Positions 36,638 to 46,999 of a stretch of 64,000 bases of DNA are shown here, one piece after another. The DNA is from Novipirellula caenicola (GTDB lineage Bacteria > Planctomycetota > Planctomycetia > Pirellulales > Pirellulaceae), in the NCBI RefSeq assembly GCF_039545035.1, contig NZ_BAABRO010000010.1:186001-250000 (forward strand), in the 5' to 3' direction. A program made the translations under genes and the position numbers. Positions within the stretch are counted from its first letter, which is position 1; every line of letters starts with the position of its first letter. The notes under the pieces are model-generated. The model saw only the letters and a program-made list of their open reading frames with translations. It was not told the DNA's origin and searched no databases.

Positions 36638-36655
36638 GTGGCATGTGATTTGCGT
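36638..36655 (+). promoter_or_regulatory. Sigma-54 promoter of the small secreted protein
   Basis: GTGGCATGTGATTTGCGT: TGGCATG and TTTGCG elements, exact spacing. The start would be near 36665, 65 bases before the ATG at 36730. An imperfect inverted repeat GTTTGCCAGTT / AACTGCAAAC lies at about 36559-36594, 45-80 bases upstream, where an activator site would be expected. Confidence 0.7.
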
Positions 36656-36729
36656 GGCAAAAAATAGAACATGGATTGGCCTTAGGCCGACACATTGATT
36701 TTCTAACCTTGCCTCGCACCCCAATACTG

Positions 36730-37029
36730 ATGAGCCAGACCCGACTTTTTGCAATCGTATTGATCCTTTTCAGCTTCGTTTCCTCGGCCCCGTTGTCTGC
36801 AGAAGCGGGTTCCCCCACCGGCTGGAGTCCGATTATCCTACCTACGGGAACTTACCGAGCCCAAATCAAGTCAATGCCGATCCACCAACGTCCTGGACGG
36901 CCGTTACACGTGTATGGCAACACGATTCGCTTGATGGAGCAGTCCAAAATGACGGGTGGTTTCCATCGGCCACTGCGGCAAATTCTTTTCGGCACCAATG
37001 ACTTGATGGGGACTCTATCGAACCGCTGA
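36730..37029 (+). CDS. Small exported protein of unknown function
   Basis: A 99-residue protein with a clear signal peptide (MSQTRLFAIVLILFSFVSSA, cleavage likely after ...LSAEA near residue 26). The mature part contains TYRAQIKSMPIHQRPGRPLHVYGNTIR, a pattern that I recall from small planctomycete exported proteins. The ATG at 36730 is chosen for the signal peptide. It sits behind a sigma-54 promoter. Just past its stop another frame (about 37002-37143) reads like coding sequence, ending VRVDRLADDLNSLQSISPAN, so the protein may be shortened by a frameshift. Confidence 0.7.
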   Translation: MSQTRLFAIVLILFSFVSSAPLSAEAGSPTGWSPIILPTGTYRAQIKSMPIHQRPGRPLHVYGNTIRLMEQSKMTGGFHRPLRQILFGTNDLMGTLSNR

Positions 37030-37279
37030 TCGATGGCATCGCGGTCGCCCGACTCCACCAACACCCACCGCTAGCAGGGATCGTTCGTGTTGATCGATTG
37101 GCAGACGACTTGAATTCTTTGCAATCAATCTCACCGGCGAACTAAAATCCCCCCTTGCCTGCTCGCTCGTCGAAGCAAGCATGTGACATGAGTCTCCCTA
37201 ACGGATGCAGAGTACAAGTGGACCTGCATCATGATCTCGCGAAGCAAGCCTAATCGTATTTGTACAACCTCAAATCAAC

Positions 37280-39190
37280 CTAGTGTCGCGGCTTCTGCGT
37301 GGCGGTGGGAGTTAGCAGAACCGCAGAGTGGCCGGGGATATGCCAATCGGTTGTATTCAGTAGTGCGGTGCCGGAACCACCATACTCTGGGTCCTCGCTG
37401 GAAAATTTGATTTGCCAATGTGCATGCAGCACGGGCGCTACCAGCGGCTCGGCGGAGGGACGCCAATGAAAATCCCGTCCTAGATTGACAAGCAGCAAGC
37501 GATCCCACTCGCCTTGTTCGCGTTCGGTATTATGCCAACGAAGCAGGAAACAGTCGTCATTGATCACTGCTCCCTGAATCATGCTTTTATCTTGCTTTGA
37601 AAACGTGGGGTCTTCGCGGCGAAGTCGCAATAGATCGCGGTGAAGCGTGAGGTCATGCCCGTGTTCGTCACATTTTGACCAGTCCAATTTGCAAGCTTGG
37701 AACGTCGATTCATCGGCCGGGTCCGGCAGTGACACTTGTCGACCATCGCGTCCTGCGATCCGTGGAAATTGCCGCAATGATTCCCAGCGGCCTTCGCGAA
37801 CCAGCGAGGCTAATTCGACGTCGTGATCTGCAAAAAAGCGGAAGGGGGTGTGGGTTCCAAACTCTTGCCCCATAAAAAACATTGGGGTTCCCGGCCCAAG
37901 CAACCACAGCGTCGTAAGAGCCCGGTACGTTCCCGGCGACGTCAACTCGGGCAACCGCGACCCGTGTGCGGAATTCGCCACTTGATCATGGTTCTGCAGA
38001 TACGCAACAAACCGCCATCCAGGAACATGCCATGCCGGCGTGCCTCGCCAACGTTTCAGTTCATGCGAGTACTGTCCCTGGAACAGGTATCCCCAGCGGG
38101 TCGCCGAGACTAGTTCTTGAGACGTCCCTGAAAAATCGGCGTAGTAGTATTCGGCATGTCCGGTGGCGGCAACCCGGCAAGCGTGATGAAAGTCATCGTT
38201 CCATAATCCGTCTAACCCGAAGCCGTTATCGGTGGTGCTTTCGACATGCCGTACTTCCTGCGTTTCATTTTCGGCGATCAAGACGATCTTGCGTTGCTCA
38301 CCAGACGCGGTGAACGCCGCGCCCCGTGCTGCAACCGACAGATCGGCTAACAAATGTCGTGGCGAATCGTCATAGATGGTTTGGGTTGCATCAAGTCGCA
38401 AACCATCCAAATGAAACTCGCGGATCCAATAGGCTGCATTTTGAATGACAAACTCGCGAACTCCCGCAGCCTGTTCCCCATCGTAATTGATGGCATCACC
38501 CCATTCGGTCGGATGACGATGGGAAACAAAATAGGGCGAGAAGGCACCGGTATAATTTCCTGTGGGACCGAAATGGTTGTAGACGACATCCAAGATCACG
38601 GCTAATCCGAGTTGATGGGCGGTATCGACGAAGTGCCGAAAATCGTCAGCCGAACCGTAGAGCCGCGTGGGTGCATACCATTTGACGCCATCGTATCCCC
38701 AGCCAAATTCACCGTCGAAATCGGCGACCGGCATCACCTCTAACATCGTAATTCCGGTCTCAGCAAGGAAGGGAAGTTTGCTTTCCGCTGATTTCCAAGT
38801 GCCTGCGTCTGTAAAACATCCGATGTGCATCTCATAGATCACTTGCCCCGGCAACTCGACGCCACGCCAATCACGATCATTCCATTGATATGACTGAGGA
38901 TCGACCACTTGAGAGGCCCCGTGAACTCCATCGGGCTGAAATCGCGACGCAGGATCGGGATAGTCATAGTCATCATCATCAAGCCGAAATGAATAGCGTG
39001 CTCCGGCGCCGATGCCTTCACAGAAAGAACTGAAATGGCCGTTGCCTTCGCTTTCCAACGGAACCAATTCGCCCGACTCACTCAGTTTCACACTGACCTG
39101 TTTTCGCTTAGGCGCCCACACGCGGAAGTGGACACCATTTTCGACCACTTCGGCTCCGAGTGGCATACGACGTTTCAACTCAGTTTGCAT
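37280..39190 (-). CDS. treZ: Maltooligosyltrehalose trehalohydrolase
   Basis: A 636-residue GH13 enzyme that releases trehalose from maltooligosyltrehalose made by TreY. The N-terminal CBM48-like domain starts GAEVVENGVHFRVWAPKRKQ; the conserved DGVHGASQVVDP follows at about 86. The barrel shows [24 protein letters not shown], the nucleophile Asp in GLRLDATQTIYDD, the acid Glu in VLIAENETQ and the stabiliser in YLQNHDQVANSA. The ATG at 39190 begins at the conserved N-terminus. It is transcribed divergently from treY, from an overlapping pair of sigma-54 promoters. Confidence 0.95.
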   Translation of the reverse strand: MQTELKRRMPLGAEVVENGVHFRVWAPKRKQVSVKLSESGELVPLESEGNGHFSSFCEGIGAGARYSFRLDDDDYDYPDPASRFQPDGVHGASQVVDPQSYQWNDRDWRGVELPGQVIYEMHIGCFTDAGTWKSAESKLPFLAETGITMLEVMPVADFDGEFGWGYDGVKWYAPTRLYGSADDFRHFVDTAHQLGLAVILDVVYNHFGPTGNYTGAFSPYFVSHRHPTEWGDAINYDGEQAAGVREFVIQNAAYWIREFHLDGLRLDATQTIYDDSPRHLLADLSVAARGAAFTASGEQRKIVLIAENETQEVRHVESTTDNGFGLDGLWNDDFHHACRVAATGHAEYYYADFSGTSQELVSATRWGYLFQGQYSHELKRWRGTPAWHVPGWRFVAYLQNHDQVANSAHGSRLPELTSPGTYRALTTLWLLGPGTPMFFMGQEFGTHTPFRFFADHDVELASLVREGRWESLRQFPRIAGRDGRQVSLPDPADESTFQACKLDWSKCDEHGHDLTLHRDLLRLRREDPTFSKQDKSMIQGAVINDDCFLLRWHNTEREQGEWDRLLLVNLGRDFHWRPSAEPLVAPVLHAHWQIKFSSEDPEYGGSGTALLNTTDWHIPGHSAVLLTPTATQKPRH

Positions 39191-39282
39191 TGAAGGGTTT
39201 CCGAATTCCAAAGTCCAAAAAGCAAGCAACATAATGTGACGACACCATGTCGGTCACCGCCTCATGGGCGTGCCAAGTTGCT

Positions 39283-39300
39283 TAGCAAATTTGGTACCGG
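39283..39300 (-). promoter_or_regulatory. Sigma-54 promoter of treZ
   Basis: The minus strand reads CCGGTACCAAATTTGCTA: GG-N10-GC spacing with a strong TTTGCT -12 element and GGTACC at -24. The start would be near 39273, 83 bases before treZ. Its -24 element overlaps that of the treY promoter through the palindrome GGTACC at 39293-39298. Confidence 0.65.
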
Positions 39301-39308
39301 ATTTGCAT
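39291..39308 (+). promoter_or_regulatory. Sigma-54 promoter of treY-glgX
   Basis: TTGGTACCGGATTTGCAT: TTGGTAC and TTTGCA elements, exact spacing. The start would be near 39318, about 51 bases before the treY ATG. Confidence 0.75.
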
Positions 39309-39368
39309 CAACGCCTGCCTTCGTTTTCGTCTCATCTCCGGGACATTCCATCCACGGAAGGCACATCC

Positions 39369-42308
39369 ATGCCGCATACCGCGACACACCCCTCATCCAC
39401 CGCAATCGATCAGGCAGCGACGGTCTATCGTTTGCCACGAGCCACGTATCGCGTTCAATTGAGAAGCGATTTCGGGTTCGCGTCGCTTCAACGATTGGTT
39501 CCCTATTTGAAAGACTTAGGGATCAGCGATCTGTATTTATCGCCCCTTTTTCACGCTCGCGAAGACAGCCAACACGGTTACGACGTCGTCGACCACGGAA
39601 GAATCGAATCGGCATTCGGCGATCTCGATTCGCTTCGTCAACTCGCCGATGCGGCGAAACACGCTGGGATGGGAATCGTGTTGGACATTGTGCCCAACCA
39701 TATGGGCATCAACGATCCCGACAATGCTCACTGGAACGATGTGCTCGAAAATGGACCAGCCGCTCGATCGGCGATCTTCTTTGACATCGATTGGAATCCG
39801 CCTGGTACTGATTTTCCTAATCGCGTCTTGCTTCCGTTTCTTGGCAAGCCGTTTGGCGAGACACTCGAAGCCGGAGAGTTGCAAGTCAAACGGGAAGATG
39901 GCGGATTCACGCTTCATTATTTCAACCGCCGCTTCCCGCTGACGCCTGCAAGTTGGGCGGTGATTCTCGAGAATGCAGCTGCAGCATTGCCTCAGTCCGT
40001 GGATCCTCTGGTGCGAGAGGAGCTGCTCAGTGTCGTCACACAACTGCAACGATTGAACCAGCAAACAAGCACGATCGAAGAACGCTATCGCGAGCAATCC
40101 GTTGCCCGACGACGGCTGACGCAGTTGCAAAGCAATGAACCCGCCGTGGTCACGGCGATCGATGACGCCGTCAAAGAGATCAACGGAACGGTAGGCGAGC
40201 CACGTAGTTTTGATGCGTTAGAGGCTTTGCTGAATCAGCAGTACTACCGGTTGGCGTTCTGGCAAGTCGCCGTGGACGAAATCAATTACCGTCGCTTCTT
40301 CGACATCAACGATTTGGCAGCCATCCGCGTCGAAGAACCGGCGGTGTTTGACGCGGTTCATTCATTAACCTTTGATTTGATGAAACGCGGGATCGTAACC
40401 GGATTACGAGTGGATCACCCCGATGGATTGCTCGATCCAACGGAGTATTTCAAGGATCTGCAAACTGCATTCAAAAAGTCACAGGGCGAGAGTGAAAATC
40501 GCGATCTGTGGGTCGTTGCTGAAAAAATCTTGTCCGGTGACGAATCATTGCCCGAGGATTGGCAGATCAGTGGGACGACAGGTTACGAGTTACTGAATCA
40601 ATTGTCCGCCGTGCTAGTGGATCCCAATGGCGTTTCGAAGCTGCAATCGTTCTATCACAAGATGACTCAAGCTCCCGAGCATCCACGCGACGTTGCTTAT
40701 CAAGGCAAGATGACGATCTTGCATGACGCGATGGCGAGTGAGGTATTTGTGCTCGCGTCGCATCTATTCCGGCTGGCACGAGCCGATCGCCGATCCTGTG
40801 ATTTCACCCATCCGGTGCTAACACGGGCGCTACAAGAATGGATCGCATGTTTTTCGGTCTATCGCACCTACACACGCCCTGTGGGGTGGGATGTCGGCAG
40901 TGAAGACAATGGTCGTATCCGTGATGCGATCCGCTGGGCAAAAATCCGCAACCCCACCATGTCACGCGCTGCACTCGATTTCCTCGCCCGCGTGCTGTTG
41001 TTGGAATTTCCGGTCGACCTTAGCGAGGACTTGAAACAACGGTGGCGTGCTCTGGCGGTTCGGTTGCAACAGGTGACTGGGCCAGTGACCGCCAAAGGAA
41101 TCGAGGACACGGCGTTTTACCGTTATTATCCGCTGGTATCACTCAACGAAGTCGGGGCCGAGCTTGGATCGACCGGCAGCACGACCGACGAGTTCCATCG
41201 CCACATGCAACGCCGCGTGACCGATTGGCCTCGCAGTTTGTCGACCACCGCCACCCATGACGCCAAACGCGGAGAGGACGTCCGCGCTCGGCTGCATGTT
41301 TTGTCGGAAATCCCTGAACGCTATCAGCAAGATTTCCAGCGGTGGGATGCCGAGGTCCAGTCGCTCGTCGAGCGTCATGATGAGAAAGAGGTGCCTGATG
41401 TCAATTCAAGGTATTTGATTCACCAGACTCTGCTAGGAACATGGCCTATCGATCCAGCGGGCGATGCGACCAATACCACAACCTGGGACCACTACACTCA
41501 GCGAATGTTGGCGTATTTCCAAAAGGCGTTTCGCGAAGCCAAACAGCATACGTCGTGGCGATTGCCCTCGGAATCGTTCGAATCCGCGATCGATACCTTT
41601 GTAACCGCGGTCCTGTCCGATCGCGAACATGATCGTTTTCACCAACTTGATACACTGGCTCGCCAAATCGCCGGACCGGGGTATGTGAATTCGCTGAGCC
41701 AATTGATTTTAAAGGCGACGCTTCCGGGAGTGCCTGATTTTTATCAGGGCAACGAATTCTGGGACTTTCATCTCGTTGATCCTGATAACCGCCAACCGGT
41801 CGATTTCGAAACACGGACCGCTGTGCTGAAGAAGATCCAATCGCAATACCGCGACGCCCGGCTGGAGCTTGTTCGTTCGCTCCGTCGTGGTTTTACCGAC
41901 GAACTGAAATTGTTCACGACACTGCGGACGTTGCACACGCGTCAGCAACATTGGTCGGCATTTGCGTCGGGGGACTATTCTCCGCTTTCGACCAGCGGCA
42001 AGTTTGCAGAGAACGTCGTCGCGTTTTCACGGCGTCACATGGATCGTTTGGTGGTGGTCGTGGTGCCGAGATTGCCTCAGCAATTCCTGAAGTCCGAATC
42101 TGCGGTCGTCTCGTTGCATCCGTGGTTAGCATCGGCTTGGGGTGACACAACCGTAATGTTGCCTAGCGATGCATGCGTACCGCTGCGTGATTCATTTACG
42201 GATCAGACGTTTGATGTGAACGCCACTGAGAATGGCGTCGGACATCTGCGATTGAGCGAAGTGTTTAACGAGTTTCCATTTTGCGTTCTAACAAGCATGG
42301 GAAGATGA
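39369..42308 (+). CDS. treY: Maltooligosyltrehalose synthase
   Basis: A 979-residue GH13 enzyme that converts the reducing end of maltodextrins into a trehalose unit. The start [37 protein letters not shown] is characteristic. The catalytic region shows [11 protein letters not shown], the nucleophile Asp in [13 protein letters not shown], the acid Glu in [12 protein letters not shown] and [18 protein letters not shown] near the end. The last part ([28 protein letters not shown]) is also typical. It is longer than many TreY proteins (about 700-950) owing to internal inserts. The ATG at 39369 is chosen because the upstream frame crosses the promoter. It overlaps glgX by four bases. Confidence 0.95.
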   Translation: MPHTATHPSSTAIDQAATVYRLPRATYRVQLRSDFGFASLQRLVPYLKDLGISDLYLSPLFHAREDSQHGYDVVDHGRIESAFGDLDSLRQLADAAKHAGMGIVLDIVPNHMGINDPDNAHWNDVLENGPAARSAIFFDIDWNPPGTDFPNRVLLPFLGKPFGETLEAGELQVKREDGGFTLHYFNRRFPLTPASWAVILENAAAALPQSVDPLVREELLSVVTQLQRLNQQTSTIEERYREQSVARRRLTQLQSNEPAVVTAIDDAVKEINGTVGEPRSFDALEALLNQQYYRLAFWQVAVDEINYRRFFDINDLAAIRVEEPAVFDAVHSLTFDLMKRGIVTGLRVDHPDGLLDPTEYFKDLQTAFKKSQGESENRDLWVVAEKILSGDESLPEDWQISGTTGYELLNQLSAVLVDPNGVSKLQSFYHKMTQAPEHPRDVAYQGKMTILHDAMASEVFVLASHLFRLARADRRSCDFTHPVLTRALQEWIACFSVYRTYTRPVGWDVGSEDNGRIRDAIRWAKIRNPTMSRAALDFLARVLLLEFPVDLSEDLKQRWRALAVRLQQVTGPVTAKGIEDTAFYRYYPLVSLNEVGAELGSTGSTTDEFHRHMQRRVTDWPRSLSTTATHDAKRGEDVRARLHVLSEIPERYQQDFQRWDAEVQSLVERHDEKEVPDVNSRYLIHQTLLGTWPIDPAGDATNTTTWDHYTQRMLAYFQKAFREAKQHTSWRLPSESFESAIDTFVTAVLSDREHDRFHQLDTLARQIAGPGYVNSLSQLILKATLPGVPDFYQGNEFWDFHLVDPDNRQPVDFETRTAVLKKIQSQYRDARLELVRSLRRGFTDELKLFTTLRTLHTRQQHWSAFASGDYSPLSTSGKFAENVVAFSRRHMDRLVVVVVPRLPQQFLKSESAVVSLHPWLASAWGDTTVMLPSDACVPLRDSFTDQTFDVNATENGVGHLRLSEVFNEFPFCVLTSMGR

Positions 42309-44455
42309 TGCATCCATTACGTGTATGGCCCGGACGTCCTTATCCACTGGGTGCGACGTGGGACGGTCGCGGCGTGAATTTTGCGATCTATAGCGAGAAC
42401 GCGACCAAGGTCGAACTATGTTTGTTCGACGACGTTGGCGATCAAAAAGAATCTCAGCGGTACGTGATGGCCGAACATACCGACATGGTTTGGCACATCT
42501 ATCTTCCGGACGCTCGGCCGGGGCAATTGTATGGCTATCGAGTTCACGGTCCGTACGAGCCTGAGAAAGGCCACCGATTTAACGCCAACAAACTGCTACT
42601 GGATCCCTATGCCAAAGCAATCGCTCGACTGCCAAAGTGGTCCGATGCGATGCATGGCTACATGGTCGGCGACGAGAACCAAGATCTTTCGTTCAGCCCG
42701 CTAGATAGTGCCGCGGACGCGCCACTAGCGATGGTCGTCGATGAGGCGTTCACCTGGGGAGATCACCGCTTTCCGCAAATTCCATCGCACCAATTGGTGA
42801 TTTATGAAATGCATGTCAAAGGCTTTAGCAAACTAAACAAGGCAATTCACGAAGCTCATCGCGGCACCTATGCAGGACTTGGGTCGCATGAATCCATCAC
42901 TTATTTGAAAGAGCTTGGGATCAACGCAGTCGAATTGTTGCCCATCCAATTCCACAGCGATGACCGCTACCTTCAAGAAAAAGGACTGACCAATTATTGG
43001 GGTTACAACACGATGGGGTTCTTTGCCCCGGATTCTCGATACGCGTCTTCGGACGACCCGCTAGAGGTCATTCGCGAATTCAAAACCATGGTGCGAAACC
43101 TTCATGATGCCGATATCGAAGTCATCCTTGACGTCGTCTACAACCATACGTTCGAAGGGAACCAAATGGGACCGACGGCATCGTTTCGCGGCATTGACAA
43201 CGCCGCGTACTATCGATTGGTTGCCGATGACCCGCGCTATTACATGGATTACACCGGTTGCGGCAACACGCTGAACGTACGCAATCCTCGTGTGCTGCAA
43301 TTCATCATGGATAGTCTGCGGTACTGGGTTACTCATATGCATGTAGACGGATTCCGTTTTGATCTCGCCAGTACATTAGCGAGAGAATTGCATGAAGTTG
43401 ACAAGCTCGGTGCATTCTTTGACATCATTCACCAAGACCCGGTGCTGTCGCAAGTCAAATTGATTGCCGAGCCATGGGACCTTGGCGAAGGGGGATACCA
43501 GGTCGGAAACTTTCCCGTGGGCTGGTCCGAATGGAACGGACGTTACCGAGATTGTGTTCGTCGCTTCTGGAAGGGGGACGGTGGTTTGGCGTCGGAATTT
43601 GCGACACGAATCACTGGATCAAGCGACCTGTACCAATGGAATGGTCGTCGGCCCCATGCGAGCGTCAACTTTGTAACATGCCATGACGGGTTCACTCTAA
43701 ACGACTTGGTTTCATATGACCACAAGCACAATGAAGCAAACAAAGAGGACAATCGCGACGGTGCGGATCACAACGACAGCTGGAATTGCGGCGATGAAGG
43801 CCCAACCAATGATGAACAAGTGATCCGGCTTCGCGAGAAAAAGAAGCGAGCCATACTTGCAACGTTATTGCTTTCGCAAGGCGTGCCGATGCTGCTAAGT
43901 GGGGACGAGTGCAGCCACACACAACGCGGCAACAACAACGCCTATTGCCAAGACAACGAATTGACTTGGTTGGATTGGTCTTCCGATGAATCCAAGTCTG
44001 AATTGCGTGAATTCGTGCAACAGGTCATCGAGCTCCGCAAGTCACAGCCAGTGTTCCATCGCCGGCGATTCTTTCACGGGCAAGCGATTCGTGGGTTGGA
44101 CAGTCTCGATGTCACCTGGTTGGATCCCAACGGCAAAGAGATGAGTGACGAAACATGGAACGACCCAAGCGTTCGCTGCCTGGGAGTTCACTTTTGCGGC
44201 GGCAAAATCGACGTCGACGAATATGGCGAACCAATCATCGGTGACCATATCCTGATGTTGTTTAACGCCGACCATGGACAGGAAATTGAATTCCGTTTAC
44301 CTAATTTGGCGGAAGGCAAACCCTGGCAACGCGTGTTCGACACCGCTCTGTTTGACGAAGACGAGACCGACATCATGCAGAACACCTACACCTTAAAAAC
44401 ATGCTCGCTGGTCGTGTTGAAAAGTCCCGTCGAAGAGGAAGTAGAATCGAAATAG
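42305..44455 (+). CDS. glgX: Glycogen debranching enzyme GlgX-type isoamylase
   Basis: A 716-residue GH13_11 debranching enzyme. It has an N-terminal CBM48 ([37 protein letters not shown]), then [35 protein letters not shown], the nucleophile in [14 protein letters not shown], the acid in [20 protein letters not shown] and the stabiliser in [14 protein letters not shown]. It cuts alpha-1,6 branches of glycogen to give linear chains for TreY. The start ATG overlaps the treY stop (ATGA), indicating translational coupling in one sigma-54-driven operon. Confidence 0.96.
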   Translation: MMHPLRVWPGRPYPLGATWDGRGVNFAIYSENATKVELCLFDDVGDQKESQRYVMAEHTDMVWHIYLPDARPGQLYGYRVHGPYEPEKGHRFNANKLLLDPYAKAIARLPKWSDAMHGYMVGDENQDLSFSPLDSAADAPLAMVVDEAFTWGDHRFPQIPSHQLVIYEMHVKGFSKLNKAIHEAHRGTYAGLGSHESITYLKELGINAVELLPIQFHSDDRYLQEKGLTNYWGYNTMGFFAPDSRYASSDDPLEVIREFKTMVRNLHDADIEVILDVVYNHTFEGNQMGPTASFRGIDNAAYYRLVADDPRYYMDYTGCGNTLNVRNPRVLQFIMDSLRYWVTHMHVDGFRFDLASTLARELHEVDKLGAFFDIIHQDPVLSQVKLIAEPWDLGEGGYQVGNFPVGWSEWNGRYRDCVRRFWKGDGGLASEFATRITGSSDLYQWNGRRPHASVNFVTCHDGFTLNDLVSYDHKHNEANKEDNRDGADHNDSWNCGDEGPTNDEQVIRLREKKKRAILATLLLSQGVPMLLSGDECSHTQRGNNNAYCQDNELTWLDWSSDESKSELREFVQQVIELRKSQPVFHRRRFFHGQAIRGLDSLDVTWLDPNGKEMSDETWNDPSVRCLGVHFCGGKIDVDEYGEPIIGDHILMLFNADHGQEIEFRLPNLAEGKPWQRVFDTALFDEDETDIMQNTYTLKTCSLVVLKSPVEEEVESK

Positions 44456-44700
44456 TCTTCGTGTTCGGACTCGCCCCCTTCGCTACAACGGCTTGTGTGG
44501 TTTTATGCAAAAATCGACACCGCCGCTGATGACAGGTTGAGGGATGCCAGGACAAAAATTATTGCATTGACGTTGCGTAGCAATCATCCACGCTCTGGCG
44601 AGCGTAGCTACGGGACGCAAATACCGTCATTTGCCGTCTCCAAATGTTTCATAGCGTTGGGTAAAACGGCCAATCGATTGAAAGACTCCTGCCTACCGCT

Positions 44701-46497
44701 CTAGTCTTCCTCGTGACCACGTTCCTCTGCGGGGCCACCCTCGCCCACCAAGTTGCGGGCTGTATTGACCAACCCGACGTGGGAGAACGCTTGGGGGAAA
44801 TTGCCGAGCATTCGTTTGTGAAACGGATCGTACTCTTCGGACATCAATCCGACATCGTTGCGAAGTCCGAGCAGCATCTCAAACAATTCGGTCGCTTCTC
44901 GCTCACGCCCAGCCAGCGCGTAGTTGTCGGCTAACCAAAACGAGCACAACAAGAACGCGCCTTCGCCTTCGGGCAACCCATCAACGTTCGATTCGGTCAA
45001 ATAACGAACCACCAGCCCGTCTTTGACCAGCCGCTCTTCGATCAGCCGAAGCGTGCCGATCATCTTGGGATCGTCGGCTTCGACAAAACCGACCAACGGC
45101 AACATCAATAGACTGGCGTCCGTTTCCTCGGCACCGTAGGACTGAACGAAGCCACCAAGCTTTTCGTTAAATCCTTTAGCACACACTTCGGCGTGGATTC
45201 GATCACGCAACTTTTTCCAACGCGCGGCGTCCCCAGGCATCCCAAAATGCTCGACGTCTTTGACCGCGCGATCAGCCGCAACCCAAGCCATCACCTTAGA
45301 ATGGGTGAAGTGACGTTGGTCGCCGCGGATTTCCCAGATCCCTTCGTCTGGTTTCTCCCACTGCGTTTCTAGAAACTCCATGACGGCCGATTGCACGCGC
45401 CACGCGTCTTCGTCCGGGTCCAATCCGTAACGGCGTGCCAGGTGCAACGTCTCCATGATTTCCCCCGGCACATCCAATTGGTGTTGGCGATAAGCGGCGT
45501 TGCCAGTTCGCACGGGCGACGAGTTTTCATAGCCGGGTAGCCATTCAAGTTCCACCTCGGTCAATCGCCGTTCACCAGCAACCCCATACATGATTTGCAA
45601 CTGCGATGGATTACCCGCTGCCGCATTGACGAGCCATTCCCGCCACGCTTTGGCTTCTTCGGTATAACCGCCAATCAGCAACGAGTAGAGTGTGAACGTC
45701 GAGTCACGAATCCAGCAGTAGCGATAATCCCAATTCCGCACCCCTCCGATATGTTCGGGTAGTGAAGTGGTTGCCGCCGCGACAATGCCGCCGGTCGGTG
45801 CATATGTCAGCGCCTTCAACGTGATCAGCGACTGCTGTACCTCTTCACGCCATCGCCCTTTGAACGTGCAGCGTCCTGACCATTCTTGCCACCACGCGGT
45901 AGCGTCCTCGAGCGTCTGCAGCACATTCTTTTCAAGCGGTGGGGGATCTTGGGTACGGGTCCAAGTCAACTGGAATGCCGCTTGTTGATGCGGGCCAAGG
46001 TGAAATTTCGAGACCATCGTTTGGTCTTCGACGTTGACGCGTAGGTCACATGTACAATAAACGCACTCGGGCCCCGCGATCGCTCGAATGCCGCGATCGG
46101 TATGCTGGACCCACGGCAAGATCGAGCCGTAGTCGAACCGCAACGCCAAACGACTCTCAACCTCGACTTCCCCCTCAATCCCTTCGACCAACCGAAAAAT
46201 GTCGGATTCACGTGTCTGTGGAGCCATGAAGTCGGTCAAACGGATCGTTCCCGAGTCGGTCGTGATCTCCGTTTCCAGGATCAATGTCCCTGGGCGATAA
46301 CGTCGCTGCACTTTTCGAATCGGTTGAGTCGGCGAAATCCTCCAAAACCCGTGGCGTTCATCTCCGAGTAGCGCCGAACAACATGCGGCCGAATCAAAGC
46401 GGGGCAGACACAACCAATCCAACGATCCGGTCTTGTCCACCAACGCGGCTCCCCGGCAATCTCCCAATAGCGCATAGTCTTCGATCTTCGAAACCAC
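44701..46497 (-). CDS. GH15 glucoamylase/trehalase-like glycoside hydrolase
   Basis: A 598-residue (alpha/alpha)6 enzyme of family GH15 (glucoamylase and bacterial trehalase group). It starts SKIEDYALLGDCRGAALVDKTGSLDWLCLPRFDS, the usual bacterial N-terminal beta domain. The barrel has GGVRNWDYRYCWIRDSTFTLYSLL (about 250-273), the catalytic acid region PDEGIWEIRG and the second catalytic Glu in LMSEEYDP near the C-terminus. I chose GTG at 46497: GGAGG lies exactly 8 bases upstream and the family homology begins one residue later; the frame extends to 46626. It may hydrolyse trehalose or maltodextrins. The family alone does not decide. Confidence 0.88.
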   Translation of the reverse strand: MVSKIEDYALLGDCRGAALVDKTGSLDWLCLPRFDSAACCSALLGDERHGFWRISPTQPIRKVQRRYRPGTLILETEITTDSGTIRLTDFMAPQTRESDIFRLVEGIEGEVEVESRLALRFDYGSILPWVQHTDRGIRAIAGPECVYCTCDLRVNVEDQTMVSKFHLGPHQQAAFQLTWTRTQDPPPLEKNVLQTLEDATAWWQEWSGRCTFKGRWREEVQQSLITLKALTYAPTGGIVAAATTSLPEHIGGVRNWDYRYCWIRDSTFTLYSLLIGGYTEEAKAWREWLVNAAAGNPSQLQIMYGVAGERRLTEVELEWLPGYENSSPVRTGNAAYRQHQLDVPGEIMETLHLARRYGLDPDEDAWRVQSAVMEFLETQWEKPDEGIWEIRGDQRHFTHSKVMAWVAADRAVKDVEHFGMPGDAARWKKLRDRIHAEVCAKGFNEKLGGFVQSYGAEETDASLLMLPLVGFVEADDPKMIGTLRLIEERLVKDGLVVRYLTESNVDGLPEGEGAFLLCSFWLADNYALAGREREATELFEMLLGLRNDVGLMSEEYDPFHKRMLGNFPQAFSHVGLVNTARNLVGEGGPAEERGHEED

Positions 46498-46600
46498 CGG
46501 CAAACCCTCCAAAATCTTCTTCGTGAACGGCAACTCTGCACGGCCAAAATCGTCCTCCGCGACGGTGAACCGTCCGTCGTGGCCGTGGAAAAACTGCCTA

Positions 46601-46618
46601 GTGCTAATTTCAGACCAA
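46601..46618 (-). promoter_or_regulatory. Weak sigma-54-like site upstream of GH15
   Basis: The minus strand reads TTGGTCTGAAATTAGCAC. GG-N10-GC spacing is exact, but TGGTCT and TAGCA are poor elements. The start would be near 46592, about 95 bases before the GTG at 46497, a distance like that in groES and the regulator gene. Confidence 0.3.
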
Positions 46619-46999
46619 CACAGCAACTAGACATCGAGAATATGACGATCCATCAATACGGTTGCCGCTCGGTTTGCCGGAACACCGTTTCATGCGGTTC
46701 GAGACGCCAAATCGTCGAAGGGTGTCAGCAACGTGGTGGCATCGAGTCAGACCGATTAAAATTTCCATTTGGATCCGATCGATCCGCCAGCGTCGTTGCC
46801 GCAATCGACTTCTGCGCAGCTGCTACAATAAAGAATATTGCTTCGTGGCGGATCAGGTTTGACGCCCTGTTTTGAGGTTGTGTTTTGCCCGGAAAACGAC
46901 AATAGCGCAACTTAAAAAAACTCGCCGCGAAGAGCCGGAGCATTGATGATTGTTTTTCCAGAATCATCCGTCGGTCATTTTTGACAACAGGGGCCAAAT

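Noticed and set aside
37033-37050. TGGCATCGCGGTCGCC after the small secreted gene
   Set aside because: The -12 element is TCGC and no gene with a start codon follows.
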